NCBI RefSeq assembly: GCF_051014445.1
Contig: NC_135134.1
Span: forward strand, 27,593,672-27,657,671
DNA from: Colletes latitarsis
Lineage: Eukaryota; Arthropoda; Insecta; Hymenoptera; Colletidae
Direction: 5' to 3'
DNA length: 64,000 nt
The position numbers and the translations under genes are program-made. Positions 1 through 14,155 of this stretch are shown here, piece by piece. The notes under the pieces are model-generated. The model saw only the letters and a list, made by a program, of their open reading frames with translations. It was not told the DNA's origin and made no database searches. The stretch's first letter is position 1. Each line of letters starts with the position of its first letter.

Positions 1-84
1 AATCCCTGGCCTAACCTAGACCTAACATGCGTTATCCTCAAAAATATTGATCCAAACCAGGTTTAATGGACTGTTTCAGTGTGG

Positions 85-3000
85 TACCACTTTACTACGT
101 GATCCAAAGCAGAAAAAACCCTCGATCAGGACAACATGTATGTTAAAACTGCGAAAGTATGACCCTGATGAGAGAAAATCCCAGGCCTAACCTAGACCTA
201 ACATGCGTTGTCCTCTAAAATATTGATGGAGACCAGGTTTAATTGACTGTTTCTGTGTTGTACTTCATTACTACGTGATGCAATCCAGAAAAAGCCCAGG
301 ATCTAGCCGTCAAGTATGAGAAATATGCGAAAGAATGAGCCTAATGAGAGCAAATCCCAGACCTAACCCAGACCTAACATGAATTATTCTCTAAAATATT
401 CATCAAAACCAGGTTTAATTGACTGTTTCAGTGTGGTACCACATTACTACGTGATAGAATCCAGAAATAGCCCAGGATCTAGCCATGAAGTATGAGAAAT
501 ATGCGAAAGTATGAGCCTGACGAGGGCAAATCCTAGACCTAACCCAGACCTAACATGCGTTATCCTCTAAAATATTTATCAAGACCAGGTTTAATTGATT
601 GTTTCTGTGTGGTCCCACATTACTACGTGATCCAAACCAGAAAAAACCCAGGATCCGCTCAACATGTATGAGAAGAATGTGAAAGTATGAGTCTGACGAG
701 TTAAAATCCCAGGCCTAACCTAGACCTAACATGCGTTATCCTCAAAAATATTGATCGAAACCTGGTTTAATCGACTGTTTCAGCGTGGTACCACATTACT
801 ATGTGATCCAAACCAGAAAATAACCCAGGATCTGTTCAACGAGTATGTGAAGAATGCGAAAGTATGAGTCTGATGAGGGCAAATCCCAGACCTATCCCAG
901 ACCTAACTTGCGTTGTCCTCTAAGATATTGATGGAAACCAGGTTGAGTTGACTGTTTCAGTGTTGTACTTCATTACTACGTGATGCAATCCAGAAAAAGC
1001 CCAGGATCTAGCCATCAAGTATGAGAAATATGCGAAAGAATGAGCCTGAAGAGAGCAAATCCCAGACCTAACCTAGACCTAACATGCGTTATCCTCAAAA
1101 ATATTGATCGAAAGCTGGTTTAATCGACTGTTTCAGTGTGGTACCACATTACTATGTGATCCAAACCAGAAAATAACCCAGGATCTGTTCAACGAGTATG
1201 TGAATTGTGCGAAAGTTTGAGTCTGATGAGGGCATATCCCAGACCTAACCTAGACCTAACTTGCGTTATCCTCTAAAATATTGATCGAAACCAGGTTTAA
1301 TAGACTGTTTCAGTGTGGTACCACATTACTACGTGATCCAAACCAGAAAAAACCCAGGATCAGTTCAACAAGTATGTGGAAAACGCGATAGTATGAGCCT
1401 GATGAGGGCGAATCCCAGGCCTATCTCAGACCTAACATGCGTTATCTTCTAAAATATTGAGCGAAACCGGTTTAATCGACTGTTTTAGTGTGGTACCACA
1501 TTACTATGTGATCCAAACCAGAAAATAACCCTGGATCTGTTCAACGAGTATGTGAATTGTGCGAAAGTTTGAGTCTGATGAGGGCATATCCCAGACCTAA
1601 CCTAGACCTAACTTGCGTTATCCTCTAAAATATTTATCAAGACCAGGTTTAATTGATTGTTTCAGTGTGGTACCACATTACTACGTGATCCACACCAGAA
1701 AAAACCCAAGATCCGTTCAACAAGTATTTGAGGAATGCGAATGTATGAGTCTGATGAGTGAAAATCCCAGGCCTAACCTAGACCTAACATGCGTTATCCT
1801 CAATAATATTGATCGAAACCAGGTTTAATCGACTGTTTCAGTGTGGTACCACATTACTACGTGATCCAAACCAGAAAAAAACCCAGGATCTGTTCAACGA
1901 GTATGTGAAGTGTGCGAAAGTATGAGTCTGATGAGGGCAAATCTCAGACCTATCCCGGACCTAACTTGCGTTATCCTCTAAAATATTGATCGAAACCAGG
2001 TTTAATTGACTGTTTCAGTGTGGTACCACTTTCCTACGTGATCCAAAGCAGAAAGAACCCACGATCAGGTCAACATGCATGTTAAGACTGCAAAAGTATG
2101 ACCCTGATGAGGGCAAATCCCAGGCCTAACCTAGACCTAACATGCGTTATCTTCTAAAATATTGAGCGAGACCGGTTTAATGGACTGTTTCAGTTTGGTA
2201 CCACACTACTTCGTGATCCAAACCAGAAAAAACCCAGGATCTGATCAACAAGTATGTGAAAAACACGAAACTGTGAGCCTGATGAGGGCAAATCTTAGAC
2301 CTAACCCAGACCTAAGATGCGTTATCCTCTAAAATATTTATCCAGACCAGGTTTCATTGAATGTTTCAGTGTGGTACCACTTTACTACCTGATCCAATCC
2401 AGAAATAGCCCAGGATCCAGCCATGAAGTATGAGAAATATGCGAAAGTATGAGCCTGATGAGAGCAAATCCCAGACCTAACCCAGACCTAACATGCGTTA
2501 TCCTCTAAAATATTGATCGAAACCAGGTTTAATGGACAGTTTCAGTGTGGTACCACATTACTACGTAATCCAAACCAGAAAAAAACCGCGGATCTGTTCA
2601 ACAAGTATGTGAAAAACGCGAAAGTATGAGTCTGATGAGTGAAAATCCCAGGCCTAACCTAGACCTAACATGCGTTATCCTCAAAAATATTGATCGAAAC
2701 CTGGTTTAATCGACTGTTTCAGTGTGGTACCACATTACTACGTGATCCAAACCAGAAAAAACCCAGGATCCGTTCAGCAAGTATGTGAAGAATGCGAAAG
2801 TATGAGTCTCATGAGTGAAAATCCCAGACCTAACCTAGGCCTAACATGCGTTATCCTCTAAAATATTGATCCAAACCAGGTTTAATGGACTGTTTCAGTG
2901 TGGTACCACACTACTACGTGATCCAAACCAGGAAAAACCCAGGATCTGTTCAACAAGTATGTGAAAAACGCGAAAGTATGAGCCTGATGAGTGAAAATCC

Positions 3001-3755
3001 CAGGCCTAACCTAGACCTAACATGCGTTATCCTCTAAAATATTGATCGAAGCCTGGTTTAATCGACTGTTTCAGTGTGGTACCACATTACTAGGTGATGC
3101 AAACCAGAAAATAACCCAGGACCTGTTCAACGAGTATGTGAAGAGTGCGAAAGTATGAGTCTGATGAGGTCAAATCCCAGGCCTAACCTAGACCTAACAT
3201 GCGTTATCCTCTAAAATATTGATCGATACCAGGTTTAATGGACTGTTTCAGTATGGTACCACTTTACTACGTGATCCAAAGCAGAAAAAACCCTCGATCA
3301 GGTCAACATGTATGTTAAAACTGCGAAAGTATGACCCTGATGTGGGCAAATCCCAGGCCTAACCTAGACCTAACATGCGTTGTCCTCTACAATATTGAAG
3401 GAAACCAGGTTTAATTGACTGTTTCAGTGTCGTGCATCATTACTACGTGAAGCAATCCAGAAAAAGCCCCGGATCTAGCCATCAAGTATGAGAAATGTGC
3501 GAAAGAATGAGCCTGATGAGAGCAAATCCCAGACCTATACCAGACATAACTTGCGTTATCTTCTAAAATATTGATCGAAACCAGGTTTAATCGACTGTTT
3601 CAGTGTGGTACCACATTACTACGTGATCCAAACCAGAAAAAAACCCAGGATCTATCCATGAAGAATAAGAAATATGCGAAAGTATGAGCCTGATGAGGGC
3701 AAATCCTAGACCTAACCCAGACCTAACATGCGTTATCCTCTAAAATATTTATCAA
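85..3755 (+). repeat. Segmental copy 1a (~3.7 kb), partner of 8542-12035
   Basis: From about position 85 this segment matches 8,542 onward at offset 8,457, sharing rare variants such as ATCAGGACAACATG and GATGAGAGAAAATCC. After one extra monomer in the partner (near 8,740-8,915) the offset is 8,633, shown by ATCTAGCCGTCAAG at 301 and 8,934. Near 2,690 the offset falls to 8,281 because this copy has two monomers the partner lacks. Similarity breaks near 3,755, where this copy reads GGTTAAATGGACAG and the partner switches to another monomer class. Breakpoints are read by eye and uncertain by tens of bases. Confidence 0.8.
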
Positions 3756-4334
3756 GACCAGGTTAAATGGACAGTTTCAGTGTGGTACCACACTACTACG
3801 TGATCCAAACCAGAAAAAATCCCAGGATCTGTTCAACAAGTATGTGAAAAACGCGAAAGTATGAGTCTGATGAGTGAAAATCCCAGGCCTAACCTAGACC
3901 TAACATGCGTTATCCTCAAAAATATTGATCAAAACCTGGTTTAATCGACTGTTTCAGTGTGGTACCACATTACTATGCGATCCAAACCAGAAAATAACCC
4001 AGGATCTGACAAACGAGTATGTGAAGTGTGCGAAAGTATGAGCCTGATGAGAGCAAATCCCAGACCTAACCTAGACCTAACATGAATTATTCTCTAAAAT
4101 ATTGATCGAAACCAGGTTTAATTGACTGTTTCAGTGTGGTACCACATTACTACGTGATCCAAACCAGAAAAAGCCCAGGATCTAGCCATCAAGTATGAGA
4201 AATATGCGAAAGAATGAGCCTGATGAGAGCAAATCCCAGACCTAACCTAGACCAAACATGAATTATTCTCTAAAATATTGATCAAAACCAGGTTTAATTG
4301 ACTGTTTCAGTGTGGTACCACATTACTACGTGAT

Positions 4335-7300
4335 CCAAACCAGAAAATAACCCAGAATCTATCCATGAAGAATAAGAAATATGCGAAAGTATGAGCCTGA
4401 TGAGGGCAAATCCTAGACCTAACCCAGACCTAACATGCGTTATCCTCTAAAATATTTATCAAGACCAGGTTTAATTGATTGCTTCGGTGTGGTCCCACAT
4501 TACTGCGTGATCCAAACCAGAAAAAACCCAGGATCCGTTCAGCAAGTATGCGAAGAATGCGAAAGTATGAGTCTCATGAGTGAAAATCCCAGACCTAACC
4601 TAGGCCTAACATGCGTTATCCTCTAAAATATTGATCCAAACCAGGTTTAATGGACTGTTTCAGTGTGGTACCACACTACTACGTGATCCAAACCAGAAAA
4701 AACCCAGGATCTGTCAACAAGTATGTGAAAAACGCGAAAGTATGAGCCTGATGTGGGCAAATCCCAGACCTATCCCAGACCTAACTTGCGTTGTCCTCAT
4801 AGATATTGATGGAAACCAGGTTGAGGTGACTGTTTCAGTGTTGTACTTCATTACTACGTGATGCAATCCAGAAAAAGCCCAAGATCTAGCCATCAAGTAT
4901 GAGAAATATGCGAAAGAATGAGCCTGAAGAGAGCAAATCCCAGACCTAACCTAGACCTAACATGAATTATTCTCTAATATATTGATCGAAACCAGGTTTA
5001 ATTGACTGTTTCAGTGTGGTCCCACATTACTACGTGATCCAAACCAGAAAAAAACCCAGGATCTGTTCAACGAGTATGTGAAGTGTGCGAAAGTGTGAGT
5101 CTGATGAGGGCAAACCTCAGACCTATCCCGGACCTAACTTGCGTTATCCTCTAAAATATTGATCGAAACCAGGTTTAATTGACTGTTTCAGTGTGGTACC
5201 ACATTACTAGGTGATGCAAACCAGAAAATAACCCAGGACCTGTTCAACGAGTATGTGAAGTGTGCGAAAGGATGAGTCTGATGAGGTCAAATCCCAGGCC
5301 TAACCTAGACCTAACATGCGTTATCCTCTAAAATATTGATCGATACCAGGTTTAATGGACTGTTCCAGTATGGTACCACTTTACTACGTGATCCCAAGCA
5401 GAAAAAACCCTCGATCAGGTCAACATGTATGTTAAAACTGCGAAAGTATGACCCTGATGTGGGCAAATCCCAGGCCTAACCTAGACCTAACATGCGTTGT
5501 CCTCTACAATATTGATGGAAACCAGGTTTAATTGACTGTTTCAGTGTCGTACATCATTACTACGTGAAGCAATCCAGAAAAAGCCCCGGATCTAGCCATC
5601 AAGTATGAGAAATGTGCGAAAGAATGAGCCTGATGAGAGCAAATCCCAGACCTATACCAGACATAACTTGCGTTATCTTCTAAAATATTGATCGAAACCA
5701 GGTTTAATTGACTGTTTCGGTGTGGTACAACATTACTACTTGATCCAATCCAGAAATAGCCCAGGATCTATACATGAAGTATAAGAAATATGCGAAAGTA
5801 TGAGCCTGATGAGGACAAATCCTAGACCTAACCCAGTCCTAACATGCGTTATCCTCTAAAATATTGATCGAAACCAGGTTAAATGGACAGTTTCAGTGTG
5901 GTACCACACTACTACGTGATCCAAACCAGAAAAAATCCCAGGATCTGTTCAACAAGTATGTGAAAAACGCGAAAGTATGAGTCTGATGAGTGAAAATCCC
6001 AGGCCTAACCTAGACCTAACATGCGTTATCCTCAAAAATATTGATCGAAACCTGGTTTAATCGACTGTTTCAGTGTGGTACCACATTACTATGCGATCCA
6101 AACCAGAAAATAACCCAGGATCTGACAAACGAGTATGTGAAGTGTGCGAAAGTATGAGCCTGATGAGAGCAAATCCCAGACCTAACCTAGACCTAACATG
6201 AATTATTCTCTAAAATATTGATCGAAACCAGGTTTAATTGACTGTTTCAGTGTGGTACCACATTACTACGTGATCCAAACCAGAAAAAGCCCAGGATCAG
6301 TTCAACAAGTATGTGAAAAACGCGAAAGTATGAGCCTGATGAGGGCAAATCCTAGACTTAACCCAGACCTAACATGCGTTATCCTCAAAAATATTTATCA
6401 AGACCAGGTTTAACTGAATGTTTCAGTGTGGTACCACATTACTACGTGATCCATACAAGAAAAAACCCAGGATCTGTTCAACAAGTATGTGAAAAATGCG
6501 AAAGCATGAGTCTGATGAGGGCAAATCCCAGGCCTAACCTAGACATAACTTTCGTTATCCTCTAAAATATTGATCGAAACCAGGTTTAGTGGCTGTTTCA
6601 GTGTGGTACCATATTACTGCGCGATCCAAACCAGAAAAAACCCAGGATCTGTTCAACAAGTATGTGAAAAATGCGAAAGTATGACCCTGATGTGGGCAAA
6701 TCCCAGAACTAACCCAGACCTAATATGAATTATTCTCTAAAATATTGATCGAAACCAGGTTTAATTGATTGTTTCAGTGTGGTACCACATTACTACGTGA
6801 TCCACACCAGAGAAAACCCAAGATCCGTTCAACAAGTATGTGAAGAATGCGAAAGTATGAGTGTGATGAGTGAAAATCCCAGGCCTAACCTAGACCTAAC
6901 GTGCGTTATCCTCTAAAATATTGATCGAAACCAGGTTTAATCGTCTGTTTCAGCGTGGTACCACATTACTATGTGATACAATCCAGAAACAGCCCAGGAT
7001 CTAGCCATGAAGTAGGAGAAATATGCGAAAGTGTGAGCCTGATGAGGGCAAATCCTAGATCTAACCCGAACCTAACATGCGTTATCCTCTAAAATATATA
7101 TCAAGACCAGGTTTAATTGAATGTTTCAGTGTGGTACCACATTACTACGTGAACCAAACCAGAAAAAACCCAGGATCCGTTCAAAAAGTAAGTTAAAACT
7201 GCGACAGTATGACCCTGATGAGAGCAAATTCCAGACCTAACCTAGACCTGACATGCGTTGTCCTCTAAGATATTGATGGAAATCAGGTTTAATTGACTGT

Positions 7301-8585
7301 TTCAGTGTTGCACTTCATTACTACGTGATGCAATCCAGAAAAAGCCCAGGATCTAGCCATCAAGTATGAGAAATATGCGAAAGAATGAGCCTGATGAGAA
7401 CAAATCCCAGACCTAACCTAGACCAAACATGAATTATTCTCTAAAATATTGATCAAAACCAGGTTTAATTGACTGTTTCAGTGTGGTACCACATTACTAC
7501 GTGATCCAATCCAGAAATAGCCCAGGATCCAGCCATGAAGTATGAGAAGTATGCGAAAGTGGAGTCAGATGAGGGCAAATCCTAGATCTAACCCAAACCT
7601 AACTTGCGTTATCCTGTAAAATATTGATCGAAACCAGGTTTAATTGACTGTTTCAGTGTGGTACCACATTACTACGTAATCCAATCCAGTAATAGCCCAG
7701 GATCTAGCCATGAGGTATGAGAAATATGCGAAAGTATGAGCCTGACGAGAGCAAATCCTAGACCTAACCCAGACCTAACATGCGTTATCCTCTAAAAAAT
7801 TTATCAAGACCAGGTTTAATTGATTGTTTCAGTGTGGTCCCACATTACTACGTGATCCAAACCAGAAAAAGCCCAGGATCCGTTCAACAAGTATGTGAAG
7901 AATGCGAAAGAATGAGTCTGATGAGTGAAAATCCCAGGCCTAACCTTGACCTAACATGCGTTATCCGCAAAAATATTGATCGAAACCTGGTTTAATCGAC
8001 TGTTTCATTGTGGTACCACATTACTATGTGATCCAAACCAGAAAAAACCCAGGATCTGTTTAACAAGTATGTGAAAAATGCGAAAGCATGAGTCTGATGA
8101 GGGCAAATCCCAGGCCTAACCTAGACATAACTTTCGTTATCCTCTAAAATATTGATCGAAACCAGGTTTAGTGGCCTGTTTCAGTGTGGTACCATATTAC
8201 TGCGCGATCCAAACCAGAAAAAACCCAGGATCTGTTTAACAAGTATGTGAAAAATGCGAAAGTATGACCCTGATCTGGGCAAATCCTAGACCTAACCCAG
8301 ACCTAACATGCGTTATCATCTAAAATATTTATCAAGACCAGGTTTAATTGATTGTTTCAGTGTGGTACCACATTACTACGTGAACCATACCAGAAAAAAC
8401 CCAGGATCCGTTCAACAGGTATCTGAAGAATGCGAAAGTATGAGTCTGATGAGTGAAAATCTCAGGGCTAACCTAGACCTAACATGCATTATCCTCTAAA
8501 ATATTGATCCAAACCAGGTTTAGTGGACTGTTTCAGTGTCGTACCACTTTACTACGTGATCCAAAGCAGAAAAAACCCTCGATCA
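4335..8585 (+). repeat. Segmental copy 2a (~4.2 kb), partner of 15433-19506
   Basis: This segment matches 15,433-19,506. The offset begins at 11,098 (CCCAGAATCT at 4,351 and 15,449). It falls to 10,745 after the partner loses two monomers near 5,980-6,330, and to 10,569 after loss of one more near 6,905-7,080. It then rises to 10,921 after the partner duplicates a dimer. A shared one-base deletion (GGATCTGTCAACAAG, near 4,710 and 15,808) is a private marker of common descent. The segment ends near the TCGATCAGG word at 8,580. Confidence 0.8.
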
Positions 8586-11500
8586 GGACAACATGTATGT
8601 TAAAACTGCGAAAGTATGACCCTGATGAGAGAAAATCCCAGGCCTAACCTAGACCTAACATGCGTTGTCCTCTAAAATATTGATGGAGACCAGGTTTAAT
8701 TGACTGTTTCTGTGTTGTACTTCATTACTACGTGATGCAATCCAGAGAAAGCCCAGGATCTAGCTATCAAGTATGAGGAATATGCGAAAGAATGAGCCTG
8801 ATGAGAGCAAATCCCAGACCTAACCTAGACCTAACATGAATTATTCTCTAAAATATTGATCGAAACCAGGTTTAATTGACTGCTTCAGTGTTGTACTTCA
8901 TTACTACGTGATGCAATCCAGAAAAAGCCCAGGATCTAGCCGTCAAGTATGAGAAATATGCGAAAGAATGAGCCTGATGAGAGCAAATCCCAGACCTAAC
9001 CCAGACCTAACATGAATTATTCTCTAAAATATTCATCAAAACCAGGTTTAATTGACTGTTTCAGTGTGGTACCACATTACTACGTGATAGAATCCAGAAA
9101 TAGCCCAGGATCTAGCCATGAAGTATGAGAAATATGCGAAAGTATGAGCCTGACGAGGGCAAATCCTAGACCTAACCCAGACCTAACATGCGTTATCCTC
9201 TAAAATATTTATCAAGACCAGGTTTAATTGATTGTTTCTGTGTGGTCCCACATTACTACATGATCCAAACCAGAAAAAACCCAGGATCCGCTCAACATGT
9301 ATGAGAAGAATGTGAAAGTATGAGTCTGACGAGTGAAAATCCCAGGCCTAACCTAGACCTAACATGCGTTATCCTCAAAAATATTGATCGAAACCTGGTT
9401 CAATCGACTGTTTCAGCGTGGTACCACATTACTATGTGATCCAAACCAGAAAATAACCCAGGATCTGTTCAACGAGTATGTGAAGAATGCGAAAGTATGA
9501 GTCTGATGAGGGCAAATCCCAGACCTATCCCAGACCTAACTTGCGTTGTCCTCTAAGATATTGATGGAAACCAGGTTGAGTTGACTGTTTCAGTGTTGTA
9601 CTTCATTACTACGTGATGCAATCCAGAAAACGCCCAGGATCTAGCCATCAAGTATGAGAAATATGCGAAAGAATGAGCCTGAAGAGAGCAAATCCCAGAC
9701 CTAACCTAGACCTAACATGCGTTATCCTCAAAAATATTGATCGAAAGCTGGTTTAATCGACTGTTTCAGTGTGGTACCACATTACTATGTGATCCAAACC
9801 AGAAAATAACCCAGGATCTGTTCAACGAGTATGTGAATTGTGCGAAAGTTTGAGTCTGATGAGGGCATATCCCAGACCTAACCTAGACCTAACTTGCGTT
9901 ATCCTCTAAAATATTGATCGAAACCAGGTTTAATAGACTGTTTCAGTGTGGTACCACATTACTACGTGATCCAAACCAGAAAAAACCCAGGATCAGTTCA
10001 ACAAGTATGTGGAAAACGCGATAGTATGAGCCTGATGAGGGCGAATCCCAGGCCTATCTCAGACCTAACATGCGTTATCTTCTAAAATATTCAGCGAAAC
10101 CGGATTAATCGACTGTTTTAGTGTGGTACCACATTACTATGTGATCCAAACCAGAAAATAACCCTGGATCTGTTCAACGAGTATGTGAATTGTGCGAAAG
10201 TTTGAGTCTGATGAGGGCATATCCCAGACCTAACCTAGACCTAACTTGCGTTATCCTCTAAAATATTTATCAAGACCAGGTTTAATTGATTGTTTCAGTG
10301 TGGTACCACATTACTACGTGATCCACACCAGAAAAAACCCAAGATCCGTTCAACAAGTATTTGAGGAATGCGAATGTATGAGTCTGATGAGTGAAAATCC
10401 CAGGCCTAACCTAGACCTAACATGCGTTATCCTCAATAATATTGATCGAAACCAGGTTTAATCGACTGTTTCAGTGTGGTACCACATTACTACGTGATCC
10501 AAACCAGAAAAAAACCCAGGATCTGTTCAACGAGTATGTGAAGTGTGCGAAAGTATGAGTCTGATGAGGGCAAATCTCAGACCTATCCCGGACCTAACTT
10601 GCGTTATCCTCTAAAATATTGATCGAAACCAGGTTTAATTGACTGTTTCAGTGTGGTACCACTTTCCTACGTGATCCAAAGCAGAAAGAACCCACGATCA
10701 GGTCAACATGCATGTTAAGACTGCAAAAGTATGACCCTGATGAGGGCAAATCCCAGGCCTAACCTAGACCTAACATGCGTTATCTTCTAAAATATTGAGC
10801 GAGACCGGTTTAATGGACTGTTTCAGTTTGGTACCACACTACTTGGTGATCCAAACCAGAAAAAACCCAGGATCTGTTCAACAAGTATGTGAAAAACACG
10901 AAACTGTGAGCCTGATGAGGGCAAATCTTAGACCTAACCCAGACCTAAGATGCGTTATCCTCTAAAATATTTATCCAGACCAGGTTTCATTGAATGTTTC
11001 AGTGTGGTACCACTTTACTACCTGATCCAATCCAGAAATAGCCCAGGATCCAGCCATGAAGTATGAGAAATATGCGAAAGTATGAGCCTGATGAGAGCAA
11101 ATCCCAGACCTAACCCAGACCTAACATGCGTTATCCTCTAAAATATTGATCGAAACCAGGTTTAATGGACAGTTTCAGTGTGGTACCACATTACTACGTA
11201 ATCCAAACCAGAAAAAAACCGCGGATCTGTTCAACAAGTATGTGAAAAACGCGAAAGTATGAGTCTGATGAGTGAAAATCCCAGGCCTAACCTAGACCTA
11301 ACATGCGTTATCCTCTAAAATATTGATCGAAGCCTGGTTTAATCGACTGTTTCAGTGTGGTACCACATTACTAGGTGATGCAAACCAGAAAATAACCCAG
11401 GACCTGTTCAACGAGTATGTGAAGTGTGCGAAAGTATGAGTCTGATGAGGTCAAATCCCAGGCCTAACCTAGACCTAACATGCGTTATCCTCTAAAATAT

Positions 11501-12035
11501 TGATCGATACCAGGTTTAATGGACTGTTTCAGTATGGTACCACTTTACTACGTGATCCAAAGCAGAAAAAACCCTCGATCAGGTCAACATGTATGTTAAA
11601 ACTGCGAAAGTATGACCCTGATGTGGGCAAATCCCAGGCCTAACCTAGACCTAACATGCGTTGTCCTCTGCAATATTGAAGGAAACCAGGTTTAATTGAC
11701 TGCTTCAGTGTCGTACATCATTACTACGTGAAGCAATCCAGAAAAAGCCCCGGATCTAGCCATCAAGTATGAGAAATGTGCGAAAGAATGAGCCTGATGA
11801 GAGCAAATCCCAGACCTATACCAGACATAACTTGCGTTATCTTCTAAAATATTGATCGAAACCAGGTTTAATTGACTGTTTCGGTGTGGTAGAACATTAC
11901 TACGTGATCCAATCCAGAAATAGCCCAGGATCTATCCATGAAGAATAAGAAATATGCGAAAGTATGAGCCTGATGAGGGCAAATCCTAGACCTAACCCAG
12001 ACCTAACATGCGTTATCCTCTAAAATATTTATCAA
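8542..12035 (+). repeat. Segmental copy 1b (~3.5 kb), partner of 85-3755
   Basis: The second copy of the 85-3755 segment. It has one monomer inserted near 8,740-8,915 and two missing near 11,320. Between about 11,860 and 11,940 it carries GTGGTAGAACATT and CAATCCAGAAATAGCCC, where the first copy has a different middle third. That fits a short conversion tract inside a monomer. Otherwise the two copies look near-identical over thousands of bases. Confidence 0.8.
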
Positions 12036-12117
12036 GACCAGGTTTAATTGATTGTTTCAGTGTGGTACCACATTACTACGTGATCCACACCAGAAAAAAC
12101 CCAAGATCCGTTCAACA

Positions 12118-12469
12118 AGTATTTGAGGAATGCGAATGTATGAGTCTGATGAGTGAAAATCCCAGGCCTAACCTAGACCTAACATGCGTTATCCTCAATA
12201 ATATTGATCGAAACCAGGTTTAATCGACTGTTTCAGTGTGGTACCACATTACTACGTGATCCAAACCAGAAAAAACCCAAGATCCGTTCAACAAGTATTT
12301 GAGGAATGCGAATGTATGAGTCTGATGAGTGAAAATCCCAGGCCTAACCTAGACCTAACATGCGTTATCCTCAATAATATTGATCGAAACCAGGTTTAAT
12401 CGACTGTTTCAGTGTGGTACCACATTACTACGTGATCCAAACCAGAAAAAAACCCAGGATCTGTTCAAC
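12118..12469 (+). repeat. Single-monomer tandem duplication (176 bp x 2)
   Basis: The linked private words AAGTATTTGAGGAATGCG, AATGTATGAG and CCTCAATAATATTG occur twice exactly 176 bp apart, near 12,118 and 12,294. At the related places near 1,723 and 10,356 they occur once. This indicates a recent one-monomer unequal exchange in this copy only. Confidence 0.85.
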
Positions 12470-12749
12470 GAGTATGTGAAGTGTGCGAAAGTATGAGTCT
12501 GATGAGGGCAAATCTCAGACCTATCCCGGACCTAACTTGCGTTATCTTCTAAAATATTGATCGAAACCAGGTTTAATTGACTGTTTCGGTGTGGTACAAC
12601 ATTACTACGTGATCCAATCCAGAAATAGCCCAGGATCTATACATGAAGTATAAGAAATATGCGAAAGTATGAGCCTGATGAGGGCAAATCCTAGACCTAA
12701 CCCAGTCCTAACATGCGTTATCCTCTAAAATATTGATCGAAACCAGGTT

Positions 12750-14155
12750 AAATGGACAGTTTCAGTGTGGTACCACACTACTACGTGATCCAAACCAGAA
12801 AAAATCCCAGGATCTGTTCAACAAGTATGTGAAAAACGCGAAAGTATGAGTCTGATGAGTGAAAATCCCAGGCCTAACCTAGACCTAACATGCGTTATCC
12901 TCAAAAATATTGATCAAAACCTGGTTTAATCGACTGTTTCAGTGTGGTACCACATTACTATGCGATCCAAACCAGAAAATAAACCAGGATCTGACAAACG
13001 AGTATGTGAAGTGTGCGAAAGTATGAGCCTGATGAGAGCAAATCCCAGACCTAACCTAGACCTAACATGAATTATTCTCTAAAATATTGATCGAAACCAG
13101 GTTTAATTGACTGTTTCAGTGTGGTACCACATTACTACGTGATCCAAACCAGAAAAAGCCCAGGATCTAGCCATCAAGTATGAGAAATATGCGAAAGAAT
13201 GAGCCTGATGAGAGCAAATCCCAGACCTAACCTAGACCAAACATGAATTATTCTCTAAAATATTGATCAAAACCAGGTTTAATTGACTGTTTCAGTGTGG
13301 TACCACATTACTACGTGATCCAATCCAGAAATAGCCCAAGATCCAGCCATGAAGTATGAGAAGTATGCGAAAGTGGAGCCTGATGAGGGCAAATCCATGA
13401 TCTAACCCAAACCTAACTTGCGTTATCCTGTAAAATATTGATCGAAACCAGGTTTAATTGACTGTTTCAGTGTGGTACCACACTACTACGTGATCCAAAC
13501 CAGAAAAAATCCCAGGATCTGTTCAACAAGTATGTGAAAAACGCGAAAGTATGAGTCTGATGAGTGAAAATCCCAGGCCTAACCTAGACCTAACATGCGT
13601 TATCCTCAAAAATATTGATCAAAACCTGGTTTAATCGACTGTTTCAGTGTGGTACCACATTACTATGCGATCCAAACCAGAAAATAACCCAGGATCTGAC
13701 AAACGAGTATGTGAAGTGTGCGAAAGTATGAGCCTGATGAGAGCAAATCCCAGACCTAACCTAGACCTAACATGAATTATTCTCTAAAATATTGATCGAA
13801 ACCAGGTTTAATTGACTGTTTCAGTGTGGTACCACATTACTACGTGATCCAAAGCAGAAAAAGCCCAGGATCTAGCCATCAAGTATGAGAAATATGCGAA
13901 AGAATGAGCCTGATGAGAGCAAATCCCAGACCTAACCTAGACCAAACATGAATTATTCTCTAAAATATTGATCAAAACCAGGTTTAATTGACTGTTTCAG
14001 TGTGGTACCACATTACTACGTGATCCAATCGAGAAATAGCCCAAGATCCAGCCATGAAGTATGAGAAGTATGCGAAAGTGGAGCCTGATGAGGGCAAATC
14101 CATGATCTAACCCAAACCTAACTTGCGTTATCCTGTAAAATATTGATCGAAACCA
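12750..14155 (+). repeat. 705-bp (four-monomer) tandem duplication
   Basis: The block at about 12,750-13,450 repeats directly at about 13,455-14,155 with offset 705, for example CAAACCAGAAAAAATCCC at 12,791 and 13,496. Both copies have ATTGATCAAAACCTGG, ACTATGCGATCC, TGACAAACGAG and the rare words CCCAAGATCCAGCC and AAATCCATGATC. Only scattered base differences are visible (for example CAATCCAG versus CAATCGAG, near 13,323 and 14,028), so the duplication looks recent. Confidence 0.88.

Noticed and set aside
100..115. Pol III internal promoter or tRNA-derived element (GTTCAACAA resembles a B box)
   Set aside because: The match to the B-box consensus is weak, no A box lies at the right distance, and no tRNA fold is possible. 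Related words occur in hundreds of monomers.
1613..1828. Repeated short forward open frames (63-90 codons) starting at ATGCGTTATCC or GTGCGTTATCC-like sites, here as one example
   Set aside because: They occur once per type B monomer, overlap the next monomer out of frame, and have no start context, partner gene or domain. They vanish wherever ATTGATC restores the stop. They are by-products of the repeat.
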